A stretch of DNA of 64,000 bases from assembly GCF_000003195.3 (NCBI RefSeq), contig NC_012879.2, forward strand, positions 25,216,017 to 25,280,016. Direction: 5' to 3'. Position numbers and translations under genes: made by a program. The notes under the pieces were generated by a model. The model saw nothing but the letters and a program-made list of their open reading frames with translations. It ran no database searches and was not told the origin of the DNA. This document shows, in pieces, positions 1 to 10,245 of this stretch. How positions within the stretch are numbered: position 1 is the stretch's first letter; each line of letters begins with the position of its first letter. The stretch is from Sorghum bicolor (taxonomy: Eukaryota; Streptophyta; Magnoliopsida; Poales; Poaceae).

Positions 1-1016
1 ATATTGTTAATTTTATGGTTTCAGGGTATGTACCACCAGGAGCAAACAAGAAGAAGCTTATTCAAGAAAGTCGTTCACATATATGGGATGAGCCATACCT
101 CTTCTGAGTATGCTCTGATGGCTTACTTAGGAGATGTGTGACCACTGAGGAAGGATGGAAGATCATCGACAGATGTCATTCATCACCATATGGAGGTCAC
201 TATGGAGCATTCCGTACACATTCAAAGATCTAGCAGTGTGGATTCTACTGGCCTACAATGTATGAAGACACGAAGCAATATATCATAAGATGTGGGCCAT
301 GTCAAAGGCACGGGAACATAAATACAAGGGATGCAATGCCACTCACCAACAACCTTCAGATTGAGCTCTTTGATGTCTGGGGAATAGACTACATGGGTCC
401 ATTTCCTCCATCAAAGAACTGTGAGTACATTTTGGTGGCGGTAGATTATGTCTCCAAGTGGGTAGAGGCATTACCTTGCAAGCTTGCCGACAACGTCAGT
501 TCAAAGAGGATGTTTCAAGAAATTATATTTCCAAGATTTGGAGTCCCCAGTGTAGTGATAAGTGATGGAGGAGCACACATCATCGACAAATGCTTCAAGC
601 AATATCTATCAAAACATGGAATCCGCCACAACGTCGCTACCCCCTATCATCCTCAGACAAGTGGCCAAGCAGAGACTTCCAACAAACAAATCAAGAATAT
701 TCTTCAGAAGACAGTAAATGAAATGGGAACGGCGTGGAAAGACAACTTACCCGATGCACTCTGGGCATACCGGACAGCATACAAGACCCCAATTGGAATG
801 TCTCCATACCAATTGGTGTACGGGAAGACTTGCGATTAAAATGACGAAGGACCATTCAAGGTAATTAATTCATCATCCCACGGAGCTATCACACTTCAAA
901 ATGACGAAGGTACGATATTCAAGGTAAATGGTCAACGTCTTAAATTATTTTTAGAGCCCAATAAAGAATTAGAAGAAATAGACGTAGTCCATTTTTACCT
1001 TCCCAATGAGAATTAG
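1..1016 (+). pseudogene. A-1 pol remnant: integrase core and C-terminus
   Basis: This is the end of an Athila-type polyprotein, whose integrase would join cDNA to host DNA. An open stretch at 258-839 carries the integrase core, with Asp in WGIDYMG, Asp in VISDGGAH and Glu in GQAETSN. Compared with A-2, bases 1-257 contain three nonsense changes (near 107, 150 and 231). About 275 bp between the core and the C-terminal GPF-type domain are deleted. The deletion is nearly in frame, and a TAA falls at the junction (837-839). The C-terminal remnant runs 840-1016 and ends at the same stop as A-2. The copy is clearly dead. Confidence 0.9.
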
Positions 1017-1125
1017 AGCCCAACCTTTTTACTCTGATGTTTTTGGGTCATATATATATTTTTCTAAATAATTTCGCATCTAGAAACGCGCTCGAGAAAG
1101 TGGGCCCACAGAGGGGCCAGAGAGA

Positions 1126-1308
1126 GGGCGGGCGCCCAGATCAGGTGGGCGGGCGCCCAGCTCCTGTTCTCCCTCGGTCCCGATTTTCTCTGTTATGGAA
1201 AATGCATTTATGGTAATCCGAATAATCCCTCAGATGGAAAGTTTCGCACGCACATCGACGGGAGCCACCCGAACAACCCATAGAGGCACTTTTTGACCCC
1301 TATATAAA
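1126..1308 (+). promoter_or_regulatory. Putative internal promoter of the A-1 third ORF
   Basis: Two GGGCGGGCGCCC boxes at 1126-1137 and 1147-1158 are exactly 21 bp apart. A TATA box (TATATAAA) lies at 1301-1308, 86 bp before the ATG at 1394. The paired boxes are the reverse complement of the pair found in the family LTRs. A site-II-like GGGCCCAC lies just upstream. Promoter function is inferred from this arrangement; no transcript evidence is available. Confidence 0.55.
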
Positions 1309-1393
1309 CAGACCCCTGACCTCAGTTTTCAAACACCAAGCCACCAAGCCTTCTCTCCTTCAATTAGAGCTTGATTAGTTCCTTGCTGCTCCA

Positions 1394-2023
1394 ATGGCTG
1401 AGAAGTACCACGATGATTGGGAAGTCGTCCCCTTCAACCTCAACATGGAGCCTGTGGAAGACCCCGATGCCCGTGCTCTCGTCCCGGCCAACACAGAGCG
1501 ACAGCTAGAAGCCATGCCATTACGCCAACGCAGCTCCGCCCAATTTTACCATGCTCAACCTGTTCTCACCGCACCGCCACAACCCCTACTCCTCAAAGGA
1601 TCATCATCCAAGACGAAGACCACCATCAAGGTGCCAACCGGCACAAGGATCCTTCCACCTAGACCCAATGAGAGGGTCGTGGGAGTCAAGACCAACCGGA
1701 GCGGCGAGATCAGCAGTATTCGCTACACTATGGAGGAGGAAAGGCCTTACTTTGAATGGATTAGAGCAGCCAAAGTCCGTTTCATCCCTCCAAAGGCAGC
1801 CCCGAAGCACGCTCTCAATGCTTTTGAGACACCTCCCAAGCGTCGCAAGACTATAATGGATATTGATGAGGACGTTCACAGGCTAGACAGAGTTATCATA
1901 GACCTCCAGTCCTCGATTAATTCCCTCACTAGGCAGCTCTCTAACCACAACACCATTATACTAGGCCTTAGGCAGGATCTTGCCAGTGCCAACAAGAAGA
2001 TTAAGGAATTAGAGCGCCGCTAA
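1394..2023 (+). CDS. Third ORF of A-1: coiled-coil accessory protein
   Basis: This intact 209-residue ORF lies downstream of pol, where Athila elements often carry an env-like gene. I see no signal peptide or membrane segment. The middle is rich in Pro, Ser and Thr. A basic PPKRRK motif near residue 148 could be a nuclear localisation signal. The last 50 residues have spaced leucines and isoleucines typical of a coiled coil. The copy in A-2 is the same length and differs at about 13 residues. The ORF is open although the adjacent pol is broken. The start is the first ATG after a TATA box and short leader. Function is unknown. Confidence 0.75.
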   Translation: MAEKYHDDWEVVPFNLNMEPVEDPDARALVPANTERQLEAMPLRQRSSAQFYHAQPVLTAPPQPLLLKGSSSKTKTTIKVPTGTRILPPRPNERVVGVKTNRSGEISSIRYTMEEERPYFEWIRAAKVRFIPPKAAPKHALNAFETPPKRRKTIMDIDEDVHRLDRVIIDLQSSINSLTRQLSNHNTIILGLRQDLASANKKIKELERR

Positions 2024-3330
2024 GTTATCTAGATTAGACCTTAAGGCAATGCATCTTAGTCATCTATCTTTAAATTCGGTTTAGGTTCATTATTATCATC
2101 AGTTTGTTACTTCTATCGTCAGTTTGCTACAAGTCTTTTGTAATAAATGCCTCAAGATTAATAAAGAGTATTATTATTATTATGTCTTGTGTGTCTCTAC
2201 TTTATTTTTGTAAGAAAGCAGAAAACAAGTATGGGGGAGATACCTCGACATGCCAAACACACTTCGACTACACCACTCCACGATTCAGGTACACACTCTG
2301 CACACTTTACTTTACACATACACATATCTTGATTATGCAGAATACTGTTTCCAACATGATATATTAAAAAGATTAAAATATTTCTAATCATGATTAATCT
2401 CATTCTGTGATATTTCCTGAAAACTTGCAATTATTGAAAATCATTTTAAAAACCCTGTGTTACTTAAGTCAATATGGAATATGTGATGGTAGAGTAAGAG
2501 TTTCTTATTCTTGATATCATTGCTATTTGGAGAATTTATTTCAAAATATTCAAAATTCTAGCTACCATCCTCAGTGTTTTATATGGCTGATAAAACTGAA
2601 AATATTAATGATTATAAAAGCTATCTACTCTGTATTGAGTTTGTTCAAAATGAGTTAGACCCTTGTTGAGAGATTTATCATTCTCCTAAGATCAAGACAT
2701 TTATTCAAAAGATTCACCCTTCCGAAGTATTATTGCATTAGAGGCATGGGCTATGCAAAAATAGAGATATTTCGAGGAAATAAAAAGGAGCAAGTGCTCG
2801 ACAACCTCGCACAAAAAATGGACAAGTGTCCGGCAGTAGAATTAGGGATACCTCGGTATCCACTTAAAAAAGAGAGAGAGAAAAGAAGAAAATGATAGCC
2901 CATGGTCCCTCTAATAAGCAATATGCCAGCAAGAGTTGACAAAGATTTTAATTTCCAAAGTCTTTGATCTAAGAGTATGACATTCCCCTCCTCGGATCCC
3001 GTTTTGATCAGGCAATAAATGCAAAGTAAGTATGCTTTAGAATTTTTGCAAAATAAAACAGCCTCAGTGAGATATATAAACGATAATGAGTGATATGAGA
3101 GAACCTATGAGGATAAAAATGTATGCTAACTTTCTTTCAAAAATATACAAAAACTCCAAGTGACAAGATTGAGAAGAAAGGATCTTAACCATATACTTCC
3201 CTGACTATAGTACACAATGGAAATTTAACACCCTGCAGTTATAAAGAGAATGTTTTAAATGTTTACCCTAGATATTTTTCTTAACCATCCTTTTCTCGAG
3301 TACGAGTAAAAGCCTAAGTATGGGGGTATT
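2024..3330 (+). other. A-1 3' noncoding block and polypurine tract
   Basis: This AT-rich stretch has no credible gene. It matches the equivalent block of A-2 throughout. An internal polypurine-like motif (AAGTATGGGGGAG) lies at 2227-2239. The real plus-strand primer tract (AAGTATGGGGG) lies at 3316-3326, just before the LTR. Confidence 0.8.
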
Positions 3331-4009
3331 TGTTGACGGTTCTTAAGTATCAATTGTAATTATCAAATAAACAAGGGAAAGGACCAATATGCAACCAACA
3401 CCTAGAATTAGGGAAGGACCAACGTGCCAAAAACGCATAGAGGAGGAGGACTATATAAGGAGACCCCCTAGCCCCTGGAGAAGACAAGAAATTATCATAG
3501 AGATTGAGGGGTGCCCTCGAAGGAAAACCTCTTCTCTAATTAATATTTCTTTTTAGGCTTAGCAACCAATGTAAAGTAGAAATAGATCTTCTAGTTTCTA
3601 CTAGATTGAGAGAGATAGAGTGGAGGTGTAGATTGGAGGAAGCCCAGCCTATCGGTGTCTACTCCAAGCTTGTACCTGCGGGATCAAGTTCTCCAAACCC
3701 GAAGCTTGCTCCTAGGATTCTTCAGTATTTCGACTTCTAAAGTCTAGTAAGTTCTTGTTTTATTGTTCTTATGGTTTATGAGTTTACTTTAATCTCTTTG
3801 CATAGAGTTTAGAGTAATCATTGCTGGCGTAAACGTGGTGTTTAGGCTGGGGTACTCATAGATATTCCCTGACTAGCTGGACCATGGTAGTAGTGAGGAA
3901 CGGGACAATTCCGAGTTACCTTTGCAGACCATATCTCGTTAGCAGGAAGGATAGGGTTTATAGGTGCGGGTTGAACATCCTTTGTGGTGTCTAGATTCCA
4001 TTAGCCTCC
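3331..4009 (+). repeat. A-1 3' LTR, left part (promoter deleted)
   Basis: The LTR starts TGTTGACGGTTCTTAAG like the A-2 LTRs. Compared with A-2, about 300 bp are missing at about 3417. The missing part includes the paired GC boxes, so this LTR keeps its TATA box (TATATAA, near 3462) but not the upstream module. It is cut at 4009 by B-1 and continues at 11522. Confidence 0.9.
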
Positions 4010-5272
4010 TATTGACGGTCCTTAATGCTCACATTTAACCATCAACTAATCATAGAAAAGGATCCAAATGCAACCAACACCTAGACTTAGGGTTTTATCT
4101 GACAGAATTCCACAAGTTTTGGTGTTTGCCTATTTCTGCAGGGGGTTATCAGGAAATATGGAAGAAAGGCCCACACGTCGGGTTTACATAGAGATACTAA
4201 CGTGCCGCACAATTATCTACCATCTAGAAGACTCCAGAAGCCACGGGACCGAAGCGGAGGCCGAGGGGGCTCAGGCACTGGGCGCCCGCCCTACCTTACT
4301 GGGCGCCCGCCCTCCCCCTGGACCAAACAGAGTCCAATTCGGGGACAACGCTCCACCGACCTAAAGGATCAAGGAAAACCACACGATCAATGTCGGTTTG
4401 ATCCGACGGCCCAGATTCACTTGAAGGGACTATAAAACCAGACCCCCTGGCCCCTGGAGATCATACCTCTTCTACAGAATCAAAGTTAGGGTTTTAATTC
4501 TTCATCCAAGTAGAGAGGGTCCCTCTAGTTCTTCTAGTTCTACCTCTAGTTCATCTAGATCTAGTTCTAGTTCTAGTTCCTCTAGTTCTAGTTCTAGTTA
4601 GTTCTAGTTGTAATCTAGAAAATAGGGAGAGAGAAGAGGAGAGCGGAAGAGGAGCCGGATCTGTCGGATCTTCCTCAACATTGTACTTTTGCAGCATCTG
4701 GTTCGTTCTTCATCGTTCTCCAGGTTCTTCAACTCATAACTCCTGAGTTCTCTAATTACTTTTATTTACATTCAAGTTATTTATTGGATTCCCGCTTGCA
4801 TCAAGTGCTCTAGTCTTTGAAACATTAGAGTAGTAATCAATAGATTAGACGTGGTGTTTAGTCTTGCGATTACCTGGAATTGCACCCAATCCCACGGATT
4901 GTTGTGGTAGCCCTAGGGTAGTGACAGCCCTAACGGTCGACGTATTCCACCACGTTCGGATCGGTGTTTGTAGGACCGTAGTCAGACCTTCCTAGCCCCC
5001 TTCTCATCTCTTTCTGTGGTTAATGCTCTGATGTCGCGATATAGATAATCTTGAAGTAATTCTTGATTCTTAGATCAACTAGAGAACTCTCAGGAAACTT
5101 CCTCTCTTCCTACCAAAAATAATTATATAGTTATCCTTGGGCGATCTTGGATCTTAATTAGTACACTCACGTTCCCTGTGGAAAATCGATACTCTGGAAT
5201 ACTCCCGGGTGAAAGCTACATCGGTATCCGTGCGCTTGCGGATTTTTCTGTTTGCGTTTAAAATACCCAACA
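4010..5272 (+). repeat. B-1 5' LTR
   Basis: This 1263-bp LTR carries paired GC boxes at 4280-4291 and 4301-4312 and a TATA box (TATAAAA) at 4431-4437. Downstream is a low-complexity CTAGTT-rich leader at about 4525-4615. It ends CCCAACA. Its partner at 10246-11516 is 8 bp longer, partly through variation in the CTAGTT array. Confidence 0.93.
4280..4437 (+). promoter_or_regulatory. B-1 5' LTR promoter: paired GC boxes and TATA box
   Basis: Two exact GGGCGCCCGCCC boxes are 21 bp apart (4280 and 4301). They are followed 118 bp later by TATAAAA at 4431. A conserved GTCGGTTTGATCC segment lies between them. This is the presumed RNA polymerase II promoter for the element transcript. Confidence 0.65.
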
Positions 5273-5279
5273 AGCTTTC

Positions 5280-5297
5280 TGGCGCCGTTGCCGGGGA
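5280..5297 (+). other. B-1 primer binding site (tRNA-Asp)
   Basis: TGGCGCCGTTGCCGGGGA is complementary to the 3' end of plant tRNA-Asp including CCA. It lies 7 bases after the LTR. This primer is typical of Athila-lineage elements. Confidence 0.9.
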
Positions 5298-5390
5298 ACG
5301 ATAGCTGTGCTAGTTTCGAACCAAGTCGTCCGTTTATCCTTTTTCTTTTCCTTTTTTACCACACTCACCTTATCACTTTCACCATACCAC

Positions 5391-5603
5391 ATGGATTTCA
5401 CTCTAAGCATTAATGAGCATGGAATTTCTTTCATAGCCACTTCATTTACTCCATGCTCATATGCAACATCTTCACAATCCATTGGTTTTTCCAACATCAC
5501 CACATTCGAGATCTCCAACCCCCTCGTCCGTTCTATTTATAAAAACTTTAAAAGGGCGGTTGTCGATGCATATGTCTATAATAAATTTTGCAGATCTCGT
5601 TGA
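5391..5603 (+). CDS. Short leader ORF of B-1, unknown function
   Basis: A 70-residue ORF starts at the ATG at 5391, about 95 bases after the primer site. The protein begins MDFTLSINEHG and ends in a basic CRSR tail. It has no recognised domain. It is the first ATG-started frame after the primer site with protein-like composition. The corresponding region of C-2 carries a gag gene instead, so this half of B-1 has a different origin. It may be a truncated ORF or a fragment acquired by recombination. Confidence 0.4.
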   Translation: MDFTLSINEHGISFIATSFTPCSYATSSQSIGFSNITTFEISNPLVRSIYKNFKRAVVDAYVYNKFCRSR

Positions 5604-6934
5604 GTTGATCTTGATATAGGTCAGCGGGGAAACCACTTCACTGACATAAATTGATGGTTTCCCAAGGACGAGCTTAGTGTCCTAAAACAAGCACTGATCA
5701 GATTGTAACATGAGCTTTTAATTATTTGCAATATTACCTTGTGAATTGAGCATATAAGGATAATTGTAAAAATATTCCTTCAGGTATTCTTGTCACTAAC
5801 CTTTCCAGGATTGGAGCAAGAAGATCGGATGAATGACAAACACAAGGTATGTCCAACCAATCATCATACAACATTGAATTAAATTCATCCAAACTTGAAT
5901 TTTGCAAAATTCAAGCTTGGGGGAGTACTTTACATAAAAACATCCTTTGCCATGTTGCTATGTTGGTTGTCCCTACCTTTAAGACATGCTCAATTTGTTA
6001 AATACTAATCACACTACTTCATCTCCACTTGAGTAGATCTCTATAAATGCTCTCATACCACCTTTATTTGCTTTAGTATATGTCTAGGTTTGGAGTAGTT
6101 TCATTTATCTCTTAATTAAGCATGGTTCTTAGCTAGGAATGATGATCTTACTTCCAAGGGATTTTAAATTAAGCATGGTGCTTAGGTTAAAATGCCCTCC
6201 TGAATCATATTAGACATGGTGTCTAGGTTGATTTTTGAGCCGATAGTATGCTATAGTAGATATTGGATATTTTGTTGGACTAACCCCTGCAGGAAAACTT
6301 TCAATATCGACCTAGGAAGTCCTGAGATAAACTCACATTGGAGACAAAGAGAGACACACATGAAGTTTAACAACTTACACAAGGAAGGCATAGCTCACAA
6401 GAGATGATCCATGGAGGGTGCCACAAATACAATGCACAACCACTAAGAAAGGAAAGCTTCCACAAGGTGATATTGTACCATCACTCTTCAAGTAAGGTAA
6501 CATCTTAAGGTACTTGACTATCACTTTTATAAGCTTCTCCTTGGTTCTGGCGTTCACATGAATAAAAGAGACAAACATTTATGATTTACAACTCTAGATA
6601 ACCAAACCAATCGATTCAATATGTTTAGTCCTTCTACCTCTGTGATCCCACACTCCTAATCATATGAACTAAAATGTTGCACACTCAATCTTTGGAAGAT
6701 ATAAACAAAACATAAATATATATAGATTATCTTTCCATAAGGTTGAGCAATCTAATTTGACAAATGTTAAATACTACACTCATGATTTTATTATCCATCA
6801 ACTTTGTCTTTCTCACAATGCTTAAGGTTAGAGAGAACAAATACACTTTTGGTTTTGTTGGTGTTTTCCACCAACAGGGCCCATGCACTTGATCTCTGCC
6901 TTGTCTCTATGAGCAGGTACACTTTGAGCAAAAT
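5604..6934 (+). other. B-1 interior noncoding region
   Basis: No credible gene is seen. A polypurine-like AAGCTTGGGGGAG lies at 5913-5925. Three imperfect copies of an AAGCATGGTGCTTAGG-like motif lie near 6118, 6172 and 6211. None of this resembles the gag region of C-2, so B-1 looks rearranged or recombinant upstream of its protease part. Confidence 0.6.
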
Positions 6935-8240
6935 ATGAAGGACTTTTACAACTCCCAGACTCCACCAAGTGAAGAACCTAGATCTACGAGCACAAACACA
7001 CTGGAGAGACTGGACACTAAGGCAATCAATGCCCTGAGATGGAGTAACCCCGTTGTGGAAGTAATTACTGACCTTCTGCCAGTCAAGAGAGGCGATCCAG
7101 GACGCCCCGTCATCCCGATCTCCATCGGCATGGTGAACTTCCCAGAAGCACTCTGCGACTTTGGCTCCAGCGTCAACATTATGCCCAGGGTACTCTATGA
7201 AAAATTCTTTACACATCCTTTCCTAGAAACAACCATGTGTTTGCAGCTTGCAGATCAGACACTAAGTTTCCCAAAGGGAATATTGAAGAACCTCTACGTC
7301 CGAGTTGGTACCTTATACGCTCCAGCAGACTTCGTGGTGATAGAGACTGGTACTGATGAGAGGGCACCCATCATCCTAGGGAGGCCATTCCTGAACACCT
7401 CGGGAGCTGTCATCTAAGCTAGTGCTGCCAAGATCAGTTTCTACATCAAGGGGAGGAAGGAGACGTTTTCCTTCAAGAACAAGACTACACAAATCCCAGA
7501 GCAATCCCAACATGAACCAAGAAAGAGGACCAACAGGAGGAACAGGAACAAGCAAATGTGGACCAAGTCAGCTACGATGGTCTCTGCAGTTCAAGGAGGT
7601 CAAAATGGTTGACTTAAGTCACCGTTCCTGACCAAGATGGGTGACCCTGGTGTTCCAAGCATCGAGTGCACAATCAACGGATATTCTTTTCAGAAGACAC
7701 TCTACGACACCGGATCTGACGTCAACATAATGGCCGCAGTCACCTATCAACTCCCATTCGGAACCATGCCCCTAAAACCGACATATATTCAGCTCCAGAT
7801 GGCAAATCAGACATTCCGAAAGATTGAAGGTTATTGACATGGGAGAAGATGAGTACAATCCACCCATCATCCTTGGAAGACCGTTCCTCAGCACTGTTAA
7901 AGCAATCATCTACATTGGAACCGGAGAAGTCCACATGCACTTCCCCTCTGAGAAGGTACGATGCTATTTTACTGACCCTAATTATATGGTTGAAGACTCT
8001 AAGCAGGTCAGGACAAGAAGCAGACGACACAACTGCAACCAGAGGAGGCAAATCATCAAGGATGGATGGGCAGACTACGAAGGAGAAGTAGTGAGGTCTG
8101 AAGACATACAGCTTGAACAGAACTGTCCTGAGGAGACCGTAGCCCCGAGTCAGGTGTGGAGAAAGAAGATAGTTATACATGAAGAGCAGGCACCGCCGGA
8201 ACCACCGACTACGCCATCCAGCGAATCCCAGGACGACTGA
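6935..8240 (+). pseudogene. B-1 tandem retropepsin-like domains, broken
   Basis: These are remnants of two aspartic-protease-like domains, which in an active element cleave the polyprotein in the virus-like particle. Domain 1 (about 6935-7417) has DFGSSVNIM and later ILGRPFLNTSG, then a stop at 7415-7417. Domain 2 (about 7637-8000) has the canonical DTGS motif and later ILGRPFLSTVKA. A frame break near 7825 separates the two halves of domain 2. The frame ends at 8238-8240 after a basic and acidic tail. The same two-domain layout occurs in C-2. No RT follows. Confidence 0.85.
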
Positions 8241-10245
8241 GAATACGGAGAGTCCCGTTCAAAGAACTTAAAAACACCGAACGTCTTGCCAAGAGGTAAA
8301 CTTGGTAGTTATCCTTTTCCTTTCAATTATTTAAAATAGTTTGCTTAGTTCATATCATCTTGAAAAGAAAATAAAAATGTTAAAAATAGTAAGCCCCATG
8401 TGAGTATGCTCATGGCATAAAACCCATAAGTACATTCACTGTGGTGGCGTAAAAATGAAATAAATATATTCTGTCCTATAAAAATAAAATTATAAAAATA
8501 AAATTATGATCCTACTAAAGAGAGTAACATTTATTGAGGATGCTCAACATGATAAAGGTTAGATATTTATGCTAACACTTAACTAGTTCCACAAAGTTTT
8601 GTTGTCTATTTGAGCTCCACAGAATTCAAGGATCAAAGAAGACTAGCAGACGGAGGACATTCTAATCGCTATCAGAATGCTGCCGACATTCAAATACACC
8701 TCCGCCAGCTGCTAGCTACATCAGAAGAAATTTCGTCAAAATCCAGCTTGGGGGAGAGCACCCCCATTTATCCAGCTAAGTGTTCTATTCACGTTTATAT
8801 TTTACTCAAATAATAAAAAGATGCATGATCATAAAAACCTAAATAAAGATTTTATGCTTATATATATCTTTGCTTGGTTTGCTAAATAAATAAATAAATA
8901 AAGTTTGCTATGAACCCTCATGATAAGCTCTCACATGGAAATGATGAATAGTTGCTCTGCCATGACTAGTTCCTAAAATTGAAATCTCTCTCAAGTTTAG
9001 GCATGACTATTATTAATTAAGATTTGCTCTAAACCTGAACTTGTGGGGAGAGTACTTAATCTGAAGTCTAAGTCGTTAACGGATATGATATTGGAAGGTT
9101 GAGCTGCTGTTTATCTGTTCCTAGAGATGCTAGAATTCTGGAGAATTTTATCTTTGAAAAAACTCATTAAAATGTTGCATGATGAGTTCCTGTATGATGA
9201 GAGTTTAAATTCCTACCACAGCCATATATACATGCTTGCTAAACTTTGAGCCACACATTTACTTTTTACTGCTTATGAGCATTGAGTGTGGTCAAGCTGT
9301 GTAGACCCTTAGGAGCTTGTCATGTGGTTAAGTCAAGATTCACTTGCACGTTCACTCACACATGCTGCTTCTACTCCGGAAGTACGCATCCACATATATC
9401 CACCCATTTCCATCTCCAGAATCACCTAAAAATATTCTACTCCTAATCCGGGAGAGAATAGCCAAAAACATTTCTGTTTACCCCTTTGAAATAAATGCTC
9501 AAGCTTATCTTGGTTACTACCACTTGCTATATTATTTCAGGAGATGAGTGCTCTAAAAAAAGAAAAAAAAAGAGAAAATAAAAAAAAAGTATACGAGGAA
9601 ATAAAAAGGGGCAAGTGCCCGGAACCTCGAAAGAAAAGAAAAAGTGAGACGAGAGGTAAAAATGGACAAGTGTCCGACAGTAGAATTAGGGGTACAAGAT
9701 ACCCACCTGAGAGGAAAGAAAAAGAAAATACAGAGCATCTCATTCTTCCCAAAAGTTTCAAAAGAGCAAGGAAGGTATGTATCCCCTTAAAAGAGCATAA
9801 GTAAAATTAGACTTCCACCATTGTTATCACCATCATCACCATACACCATTCATTCGCCACACATGCACATCTTGATTTGACTTATTGACTTGTTCTTCTG
9901 GATCCATGGTTTGACTATGCAATAAATGTCTTGTAAGTATGTATTAGCTGTCTCCCACCTATGAGCTCCAGATATCAAAACCTTATTAGAGTAGGGTGAG
10001 AGAGAAGGCAATGCCACTATGCCTCATACTAAAAATACCACATACTTTGAGAGAAAGGCATACACCATTATTGCCTTGGTAAGGATCCAGAAATACCACA
10101 AAAGAGAGACTAGAGAGAGTCATACAAGGAATCTCTGAGTTTTATTTCAAAATCTGCAAAAACTCCAGAGCTATAGTTAATCGAAGAACAAGAGACGAGC
10201 AAAGGTTAAGCTTGGGGACGAGCAAAGGTTAAGCTTGGGGGAGCT
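8241..10245 (+). other. B-1 3' noncoding region and polypurine tract
   Basis: This AT-rich, gene-free stretch is shared with C-2 and B-2. A polypurine-like CAGCTTGGGGGAG lies at 8744-8756. The terminal tract is duplicated: a GACGAGCAAAGGTTAAGCTTGGGG unit occurs twice between about 10195 and 10240. B-1 lacks about 200 bp just before this that B-2 and C-2 retain. Confidence 0.8.

Larger units (their letters stand above)
1..4009 (+). mobile_element. A-1: 3' part of an Athila-like Ty3/gypsy element, first segment
   Basis: This is the 3' part of a family A element. The sequence begins inside pol and runs through integrase, the third ORF, a 3' noncoding block and the first 679 bases of the 3' LTR. 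It is closely similar to the complete copy A-2 (bases near 50020 onward). Its 5' half lies before the window. The 3' LTR is split by B-1 and resumes at 11522-11775. The base after the resumed LTR starts GTATC, the expected right-hand target duplication in a C-family LTR; the left copy is off-window. Confidence 0.9.

Noticed and set aside
5280..5297. tRNA gene-like sequence TGGCGCCGTTGCCGGGGA
   Set aside because: It is only the 3' complement of tRNA-Asp next to an LTR, so it is a primer site, not a tRNA gene. The same applies at 44783, 46776 and 63163.
9544..9804. Lys/Glu-rich frame in the B-1 3' noncoding region
   Set aside because: It arises from purine-rich low-complexity sequence. The homologous stretch in B-2 (about 13218-13470) does not preserve the frame.
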